A stretch of DNA of 64,000 nucleotides, from the NCBI GenBank assembly GCA_023150835.1, contig JAKLKB010000007.1, positions 1 to 64,000 on the forward strand, given 5' to 3'. Shown one piece after another: positions 58,191-64,000 of this stretch; the first letter of the stretch is position 1; the number at the start of each line of letters is the position of its first letter. The DNA comes from Myxococcota bacterium (GTDB lineage Bacteria; Myxococcota_C; UBA6777). Both the position numbers and the translations under genes were made by a program. The notes beneath the pieces are model-generated. The model was not told where the DNA came from. It worked only from the letters and a program-made list of their open reading frames with translations, and searched no databases.

Positions 58191-60338
58191 TTATGTGTCT
58201 GTTTCGGCTTCAGTTTCAATGCGCGCAAAGTCAAGGAAGGCCAGCCGTGCCACCGCACGCAACATCGCAAGGCGCGCATCCCGCAACGTCGTATCCTCGG
58301 CCATCACCATCACTTGATCAAAGATGCGATCGATCGGCCCTTGCAAGGTACACAAAGCATCAAATGCACTCTGAAAATCCGCTTGTTCCAGTCCTTTTTC
58401 GAGCTTCCCTGTGGCGGCGTCGTAGGCATCCAACAGCGCCACTTCTGCGCTTTCCTTCAACAGCGAACGCTCCAACACAGGCGCTTCTTCGCGATAATAC
58501 AGCGCCCCCAAACCCGCATACGCCGCGATCACCTCTTTCTTTGCCGCAGCCCGCAAGATATTGTTGACGCGCTTAAAGCTGTAAGCCAGACCCGACAAGA
58601 CACCCGAATGTACGGCATCTTGCAGCGCTTTAAGCAGCCCATCCAGCGCAGGCAACGGATGATGCGCCACCAGATCATCCACACACACCGCATCCACCAG
58701 ATCGCGCTGCCAACCGTCTTTCAGATAAAGACCACTCAAGCGCGTCGTCAAAAACTGGATCACTTCTGCCCGCACCACCGCAGGTTCCGCGAGCCGCTCG
58801 CCCAAGGACGACAACGCCAGATCCACCATCGCTCCCAACGTCCCCTGTAGATGGTTCTCGCGTAAGATGCGCAAGATCCCGATGGCTTGACGACGCAGAC
58901 CATACGGATCCGCACTTCCGCTCGGCTTGAGTCCCACACCAAAACCACCCACCAACGTATCGAGACGATCCGCAAGCGCCAACAATTGACCCACAGGATG
59001 CGTCGGCACAGCATCCTCTTGGCCCGCAGGCAGATAATGATCGCGCAAAGCATCGGCCACCGCCGCTGTTTCGCCATCATGAAGCGCATAATAACGCCCC
59101 ATGATCCCCTGCAACTCGGTGAACTCAAAGACCATCCCTGTCACCAGATCGGCCTTTGAAAGATGCGCCGCTCGACGCGCTTCTTCCGCGTGTGTGGACA
59201 TCCCCAACAACTGCGCCAACACAGGCACTTGCGCTTCCAAACGCCGCACCTTGTCCCCATAACTGCCTAGCTTCGACTGAAACACCACGCCGTCCAAGCG
59301 CGAAACACGGCTCGCCAAGGTCTTTTTGCGATCTTCGTTAAAGAAAAACTGCGCATCCGAAAGCCGCGCACGCAACACCCGTTGGTTTCCATGCAAGACT
59401 TTTTCTTCATCCTTCGAGGGTAGCGCAGACACCAACACAAAATGCCGCATCAATCGGCCTTCTTGATCCACCACCACAAAACATTTTTGATGCGCACGCA
59501 AGCTCGTCTGCAAGACTTCACGCGGAAGCTCCAAGAAAGCCGCATCAAACGTCGCCAATAACGGACGCGCATACTCGACCAAAAAGGCGTTGGTATCGAC
59601 CAGCCCTTCATCTTCGACCAAACGCCCACCACACGCCTCCGCCAAACGATGAGCTTCTTCTCGGATCGTCTTGCGCCGAGATGCCGGGTCCAACACGACA
59701 TAGCGTGCAGCTTGCTCAGCACGATAGCCCGCAGCATCCTTGACCACAAACGGCTCAGGAAACAGAAAACGATGTCCCCGTGATGTCTCTCCGCTCGCAA
59801 CACCCGCATACACAAACGGGATCACCTTCCCCTCAAACAACGCGCACAACCAACGGATCGGTCGCGCAAACGTCTCTTTGATCCGCCCCCAACGCATCGA
59901 CTTTGGAAAACTGATCTGACCCAAAATGCGCGGCAACGCTTCTTGCAAAAGCGCCCTTGTATCCGCGCCTTCTCGCACCACATACGCACAAAGATAAGCC
60001 CCTTTCGGTGTCTCTTTGTGCTCCAAAGCTTCCACCGTCCGACCCACTTTTTCCGCAAACTTTTGCGCCGCCACTTTGGGCCGACCATCCGCCTCAAAAG
60101 CCACCCGCACAGGCGGTCCCAAGACTTCTTCCGTCTCATCCCGCCCGCGCAAACCGACGTCCGCGATCACCACACCCAAACGACGCGGCGTTGCAAACGT
60201 CTCGATCGACCCGTAGCTCACTCGACCTTCTCGCAACGCACCTTCCAACAGCGACACCAACTGCTGCAACGCTGGTTCCACATAACTCGCGGGCAACTCT
60301 TCGCTGCCCACCTCGAAAAACAATTCTGCGCCTGTCAT
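58191..60338 (-). CDS. glyS: Glycyl-tRNA synthetase beta subunit
   Basis: Beta subunit of the alpha2beta2 bacterial enzyme; it carries tRNA recognition. The start is the ATG at 60338 (GGAGGG upstream), giving 715 aa; the track start at 60569 is inside glyQ. ELFFEVGSEELPASYVEPAL and ATPRRLGVVI at the N-terminus, KSMRWGRIKETFARPIRW, and HD-like segment DLVTGMVFEFTELQGIMGRYYA are characteristic. It begins 2 nt after the glyQ stop. The C-terminal anticodon-binding part is full length. Confidence 0.97.
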   Translation of the reverse strand: MTGAELFFEVGSEELPASYVEPALQQLVSLLEGALREGRVSYGSIETFATPRRLGVVIADVGLRGRDETEEVLGPPVRVAFEADGRPKVAAQKFAEKVGRTVEALEHKETPKGAYLCAYVVREGADTRALLQEALPRILGQISFPKSMRWGRIKETFARPIRWLCALFEGKVIPFVYAGVASGETSRGHRFLFPEPFVVKDAAGYRAEQAARYVVLDPASRRKTIREEAHRLAEACGGRLVEDEGLVDTNAFLVEYARPLLATFDAAFLELPREVLQTSLRAHQKCFVVVDQEGRLMRHFVLVSALPSKDEEKVLHGNQRVLRARLSDAQFFFNEDRKKTLASRVSRLDGVVFQSKLGSYGDKVRRLEAQVPVLAQLLGMSTHAEEARRAAHLSKADLVTGMVFEFTELQGIMGRYYALHDGETAAVADALRDHYLPAGQEDAVPTHPVGQLLALADRLDTLVGGFGVGLKPSGSADPYGLRRQAIGILRILRENHLQGTLGAMVDLALSSLGERLAEPAVVRAEVIQFLTTRLSGLYLKDGWQRDLVDAVCVDDLVAHHPLPALDGLLKALQDAVHSGVLSGLAYSFKRVNNILRAAAKKEVIAAYAGLGALYYREEAPVLERSLLKESAEVALLDAYDAATGKLEKGLEQADFQSAFDALCTLQGPIDRIFDQVMVMAEDTTLRDARLAMLRAVARLAFLDFARIETEAETDT

Positions 60339-60340
60339 GG

Positions 60341-61294
60341 TCAGCCCTCCACACCCGCTGTTTTCGCCGCATTCGTCGCATTCGCCGCATCCATCGCATC
60401 TGCCGCATCTACCGCATCTTTGAGCAACGGGAACCCCAACGCCCCACGCTGCGCCAACCACGCCTCCGCACAACCTCGCGCCAAAGCCCGCACCCGCCCA
60501 ATATAACGCTGCCGCTCTGTCACAGAGATCGCCCCCCGCGCATCCAACATATTGAACGCATGGCTGCACTTCATACAGTGATCATACGCAGGCATCACCA
60601 ACGCAGGAGAACGCTCCAACAAACGCTTGCACTCGCGCTCATTCATCTCAAACAGATAGCTGTACGAAGGGATATCCGAGGCCTCAAAGCTATACCCCGA
60701 AAACTCCACCTCATCGCGGTGATGCACATCCCCGTACGTAAACGGTGCGCACCACTCCAGATCGTACACGTTATCCACGTCCTGCAAGTACATCGCGATG
60801 CGCTCCAAACCGTACGTCAACTCGCCCGCGATCACATCCAACTCTATCCCTCCGCACTGTTGAAAGTACGTAAACTGCGAGATCTCCATCCCATCCGCCC
60901 ACACTTCCCATCCCAAACCCCACGCACCAAGCGTCGGCGATTCCCAATCGTCCTCCACAAATCGCAGATCATGAACCAGCGGATCGATATCCAACGCTCG
61001 CAACGAATCCAAATACAGCTCTTGGATATTGTCTGGCGATGGCTTCAAGATCACCTGAAACTGATAATACTTTCCCAATCGATTGGGGTTTTCTCCATAA
61101 CGACCATCCGTCGGACGACGACACGGCTCCACATACGCCACATTCCAAGGCTCTGGACCCAATGCACGCAAAAACGTGGCCGGATGAAACGTCCCCGCAC
61201 CCTTCTCCAAGTCATACGGCTGCAAGATCACACATCCTTGCTCCGCCCAAAAACGCTGCAAGCGTAAGATCAACTCCTGAAAATTCAGCGCCAT
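60341..61294 (-). CDS. glyQ: Glycyl-tRNA synthetase alpha subunit
   Basis: Catalytic subunit of the two-subunit class II enzyme. 317 aa. Motifs: [82 protein letters not shown]. The last 25 residues are an Ala/Asp/Asn-rich tail ([16 protein letters not shown]), beyond the conserved domain. First gene of the glyQ-glyS-ppdK run. A 14-bp perfect palindrome lies about 70 bp upstream. Confidence 0.97.
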   Translation of the reverse strand: MALNFQELILRLQRFWAEQGCVILQPYDLEKGAGTFHPATFLRALGPEPWNVAYVEPCRRPTDGRYGENPNRLGKYYQFQVILKPSPDNIQELYLDSLRALDIDPLVHDLRFVEDDWESPTLGAWGLGWEVWADGMEISQFTYFQQCGGIELDVIAGELTYGLERIAMYLQDVDNVYDLEWCAPFTYGDVHHRDEVEFSGYSFEASDIPSYSYLFEMNERECKRLLERSPALVMPAYDHCMKCSHAFNMLDARGAISVTERQRYIGRVRALARGCAEAWLAQRGALGFPLLKDAVDAADAMDAANATNAAKTAGVEG

Positions 61295-61363
61295 CGCTTC
61301 TTCTCTGCTCCTCTTGATCTTGCGCGCCTTTACCCTTTGATCTCATCCAAGTTTCTCTTGGAC

Positions 61364-61377
61364 TGAATCGCGATTCA
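61364..61377. promoter_or_regulatory. Perfect 14-bp palindrome upstream of glyQ
   Basis: TGAATCGCGATTCA, about 70 bp upstream of the glyQ ATG. It may be an operator for a dimeric regulator. The regulator is unknown. Confidence 0.35.
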
Positions 61378-61654
61378 TTTTTGTACACGAAAAATGGCGC
61401 GCTGCCAACTAGAAAATCATCGCCCTACCTATCGCTTAGAGCGCGTAGGGATATCTGCCATCGGAATCGTTTGGGGATAGAAGGGAAACAGACCCTATCC
61501 GCGCTTCTCTGCCCTTGTCAAGGGGCGAAACGTACCATGCCGAGATCATGCGCAAAAGCCTACACAAAAAGCAGTCACGCCGTTGGCCAAAAAACTCCCG
61601 TGTTCACAGTCGTCCAAGCGAGAACGTCGTTGGTTTGGAAAGCAGCGATCTTTC

Positions 61655-61711
61655 CGCCGATAGGGGGTCAAGGGACGCGAGTCTATGGCGAGGTATGGGG
61701 TGGCACCCCAC
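61655..61711 (+). repeat. REP-like element, copy a
   Basis: Contains GGGGTCAAGGG, CTATGGCGAGG and a terminal hairpin GTGGGGTGGCACCCCAC-like segment. It matches the inverted copy at 62809-62866 in the order of its motifs. Confidence 0.65.
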
Positions 61712-61756
61712 AAAAACCATCGAACCGCACAAGTTCCGCAGAAAAAAACGAAGCGA

Positions 61757-62764
61757 TCAAGACGGGCGTCGCAGGCGTACAGACAAGGGAGACAAGCAGG
61801 CTTCGATCTCGTCGGCTTCGGGCGGTCGCGTTCCCCATGCCGACAGAGAGGACGCTTCTTCGGAGGGAGACGGGGTGGGGTGCGAAGGAAAGGAGGTCTC
61901 TGCATCAGAAAGCATCGTCTGCACGGAGGGTTCAAATAAGCGCTGATCGAGATCTTCCAGATAAGGGCGGAGCGCTCGATGAACACGGGACTGAAGGGCA
62001 GATTGCAGATCATCAAGAACAGAGCGAAAAGCCAGAGATTCTGGGCTTTGGAGCGGAAACGAAGCCAGCGCCAATTGAAACAGATGCACAAAGTCCTCGT
62101 GCGGAAAACGCAGCATCCACCGCGCAACTTGCACACGCATCGCAAGATGCGGACTCAGCAAAAGCTCGCGCAAGATATCACGCGCCTCGATCAACGGCAT
62201 CTGCGCCAAAGCCTGCACCAAACGCTCCAAACGCACCGATGTTGCGCCTTCTCGGATCATCCGCGCCATCTTCGGGACAGCTTCTGCTACCTGCCAACGC
62301 CCCAAGGTCTCCATCGCAAGATGCTGGCAGCGCTGTTGCGGAGAATCCAACATCTCCAAAAATAACCTTGCGCTTCGTGGATGCGGATACAGCGCAAGAC
62401 AAGACAACACTTCCAAGCGCATCTGTACAGGCACCGAAGGATCGGACGCGATCACGCACAACAGATCGAACGCACGCAGCGACGCCAACGCCCGAAGCAA
62501 CGCACGTTGCGCCTCCAACGAGACTGGCAACGCATCCAAAGCCCGCTTCAACAACGGTACGGCTTTCGACTCCCCCAGCGCTTGCATCCCCATCGCTCCC
62601 GCGCTCCAAGCCTCTTGATACAAACACTCACAGAAAAAGATCCACGCCTGCACACGATCTTCTTCGATCAGTCTGCGCGCTGTATCCTCCGAAGGAGCCG
62701 CCATATAACGCGACGCCAGATGACGCCAATGCTCTGTTCCGCCTTCCCATGCGAACGCTGCCAT
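61757..62764 (-). CDS. HEAT-repeat protein
   Basis: 335 aa, Ala/Leu-rich, helical. Repeats of about 30-35 residues: AVPLLKRALDALPVSLEAQR, MRLEVLSCLALYPHPRSARL, CQHLAMETLGRWQVAEAVPK, LERLVQALAQMPLIEARD and MRVQVARWMLRFPHEDF. No signal peptide, so probably a cytoplasmic scaffold or partner protein. The C-terminal 60 residues are Ser/Pro/Glu-rich and disordered. The gene is flanked by inverted REP-like copies. Confidence 0.82.
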   Translation of the reverse strand: MAAFAWEGGTEHWRHLASRYMAAPSEDTARRLIEEDRVQAWIFFCECLYQEAWSAGAMGMQALGESKAVPLLKRALDALPVSLEAQRALLRALASLRAFDLLCVIASDPSVPVQMRLEVLSCLALYPHPRSARLFLEMLDSPQQRCQHLAMETLGRWQVAEAVPKMARMIREGATSVRLERLVQALAQMPLIEARDILRELLLSPHLAMRVQVARWMLRFPHEDFVHLFQLALASFPLQSPESLAFRSVLDDLQSALQSRVHRALRPYLEDLDQRLFEPSVQTMLSDAETSFPSHPTPSPSEEASSLSAWGTRPPEADEIEACLSPLSVRLRRPS

Positions 62765-62808
62765 CTTCTTTCAAACCTTTTTCTTTCAGAAGCGACGCCG
62801 TCGGTGGG

Positions 62809-62866
62809 GTGGGGTTGAAACCCCACGCCCCGCCATAGAGCCTTGCCCCCTTGACCCCGTGTTGGC
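62809..62866 (-). repeat. REP-like element, copy b
   Basis: An inverted copy of the element at 61655-61711, ending in the 8-bp hairpin GTGGGGTTGAAACCCCAC (62809-62826). It lies 45-100 bp upstream of the HEAT gene start. Confidence 0.65.
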
Positions 62867-62943
62867 GGGGCGATCGAGGGTGTTTCAAACAAACGGCACA
62901 GCCGCTTGAAGCTCTGCGAACACGGCTTTTTTTGTCAACTGCG

Positions 62944-64000
62944 TCACTTCTCTTCTTTTCTGCGTTTCTGTTTTGCTTTTTTTCCTCGCTTGGTCTGTGT
63001 GCTTTTGGCTTGTTTGGTCTTGGGTGGATCTTCGGCCTTGGGTTCGGCCACAAAGGTCAACTGGGCTTGGACTTTGCGCTTGTCTTGCGGGGGGAAAAAC
63101 TTGCGCCCACGCAGCTTCCATAAGAAACAGTCACCGAATCCTTCGGGAAGCGTCGAAGCATCGAGATGGGTGGTTAGTGCGCGCCCATAGCCGCTGATCT
63201 GCAAAGATACGGTGGCTTGGCCTTCTTCGAGGGAGGTTGTTTTTGAGGGCGATGCTGCGGGCTTTTTCTCCGCAGCGTAGCGCTTGCGCATCTGGCGATA
63301 ACACACCGAAAGCGACAAGAGGCGGGCTTCGACGGACTGTTTGAATTTCTCACGGTCGATCACGCCCTTCACACGCACAGAAATCAAACGCACCCGCCCC
63401 TCGGGCAAGACCAGCGGCTTGGTGCGGTATCTTTGATAACGACGACGGATGGAATAGCCACGATAAGGCATCGAACAGGGGGCTGCTTGCGCTAAAAATT
63501 CCGCCGAAGAACGGGCCGATTGAGCAGACCAAGCGGCTGCATCGGTTTGCGCAAAAGCCTTCGCCCCACCGAGATCACCGCCCCACACCCACAACAAAGC
63601 GATCCCTGTGAGACTTGCCGCACGACCAAAGATCCGCACCCGCCGCAAAAAGATATCCAGCAAAAACAAGCAAAGCGCCAAAAACACCAGATACGGCCAC
63701 AAGGGTTTGTGCGCAAGCAAGCGCTCATCAGACTTCCGCGCCCAGATATCGGACTCTTTGGGTTCAAAGAACCCACCGCCCACTTGGGCCGCCGCACGAA
63801 GGCGCGGGATATCGGGACTCGCGCTCAGCCACTCCGCAGGATACGAAAAAGAAGCTGAAGCCTGCGAACGACCGACCGTTTGGCCGTTGCGCTTAAAGGT
63901 GGCTTTGATCACATAAGCTCCGTGGCTCGTCGCGGGGAAGGTTCCTTCGTAAAACCCGGGTCCTGTTTGACGCATCGTCGCTTTGACAGATCGCAGTTTG
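62944..64000 (-). CDS. Membrane protein C-terminus, VWA/glutamine-amidotransferase-like type, 5' end outside window
   Basis: The track starts it at an internal ATG (63975), but the frame is open to the right edge, so it is partial; 351 residues visible. First an Ig-like beta domain end (FYEGTFPATSHGAYVIKATF), then a membrane segment LWPYLVFLALCLFLLDIFLRR, which is the typical C-terminal end of large BatA/VWA/DUF-type proteins. About 150 residues follow in the periplasm or cytoplasm (VEARLLSLSVCYRQMRKRYA; QATVSLQISGYGRA; CFLWKLRGRKFF), resembling an AgmX/PglI-type C-terminal domain, and a Lys-rich end. A second membrane segment is ASLTGIALLWVWGG. Confidence 0.7.
   Translation of the reverse strand, partial: KLRSVKATMRQTGPGFYEGTFPATSHGAYVIKATFKRNGQTVGRSQASASFSYPAEWLSASPDIPRLRAAAQVGGGFFEPKESDIWARKSDERLLAHKPLWPYLVFLALCLFLLDIFLRRVRIFGRAASLTGIALLWVWGGDLGGAKAFAQTDAAAWSAQSARSSAEFLAQAAPCSMPYRGYSIRRRYQRYRTKPLVLPEGRVRLISVRVKGVIDREKFKQSVEARLLSLSVCYRQMRKRYAAEKKPAASPSKTTSLEEGQATVSLQISGYGRALTTHLDASTLPEGFGDCFLWKLRGRKFFPPQDKRKVQAQLTFVAEPKAEDPPKTKQAKSTQTKRGKKAKQKRRKEEK

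Larger units (their letters stand above)
61295..61756. other. 462-bp region between HEAT gene and glyQ
   Basis: Contains the presumed glyQ promoter, the palindrome at 61364-61377 and one REP-like element at 61655-61711. No ORF on either strand is supported; the plus-strand track ORFs here are shadows of the HEAT gene. Confidence 0.45.

Noticed and set aside
1-64000. CRISPR arrays, prophage, toxin-antitoxin or known defence islands
   Set aside because: The tandem repeats lack unique spacers of constant length, and no cas, integrase, phage structural or defence genes were recognised.

Overview
The window reads as a chromosomal stretch of a Gram-negative bacterium of the Myxococcota/deltaproteobacterial type. 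The clues are many Sec/lipobox lipoproteins, YVTN-like and WD40 beta-propellers, Cys-rich modules with CxxDxDC-like spacing, a large Ser/Thr kinase fused to an AAA ATPase, a PP2C phosphatase fused to a cyclic-nucleotide domain, a stand-alone MshEN domain, and two-subunit glycyl-tRNA synthetase. The lineage is an inference, since no rRNA or tRNA gene was seen. Coding density is high, both strands are used, and most genes are housekeeping or envelope genes. There is no prophage, integrase, CRISPR array or intact IS transposase.

Layout. 1-8.5 kb: 3' end of a DnaJ-domain gene, miaA, a 1 kb gap that looks like a structured non-coding RNA with its own terminator, mutL, an FAH-family hydrolase, ndk, two head-to-tail copies of a short mobile repeat, and the PP2C/cNMP gene. 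9-17.6 kb: a twin zinc-ribbon acidic protein, ruvX and mltG in one run, then a TlpA-like protein, a WD40 lipoprotein and ribA. 17.7-34.4 kb: MshEN protein, sbcC/rad50-like gene, sppA, several lipoproteins, a glycosyltransferase-like protein with a long repeat tail, an Rpn-type PD-(D/E)XK nuclease and an Eis-like acetyltransferase. 34.7-46.9 kb: serS, a polytopic membrane protein translationally coupled to the 1576-aa kinase-ATPase, and uvrA followed by a DMT-like membrane protein. 46.9-55.4 kb: four minus-strand surface lipoproteins (two Cys-rich, two beta-propeller) around yhbY. 55.4-64 kb: the glyQ-glyS-ppdK operon, a HEAT-repeat gene, and a membrane protein running off the right edge.

Two features run through the window. 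First, a 114-bp element with terminal inverted repeats and a central hairpin occurs five times (MITE-like). Second, in-frame tandem repeats (12, 21, 36, 39, 42, 48, 54 bp units) sit in linkers or tails of otherwise conserved proteins (UvrA, SppA, the kinase, Rpn, the glycosyltransferase-like protein, the DnaJ protein), and 24- to 34-bp tandem arrays sit between genes. These arrays create many long spurious ORFs in the ORF track. The best candidate for something undescribed is the roughly 600-nt structured RNA at 2.1-2.7 kb. After that come the twin zinc-ribbon protein in front of ruvX, and the non-RD kinase/ATPase with its coupled membrane protein.
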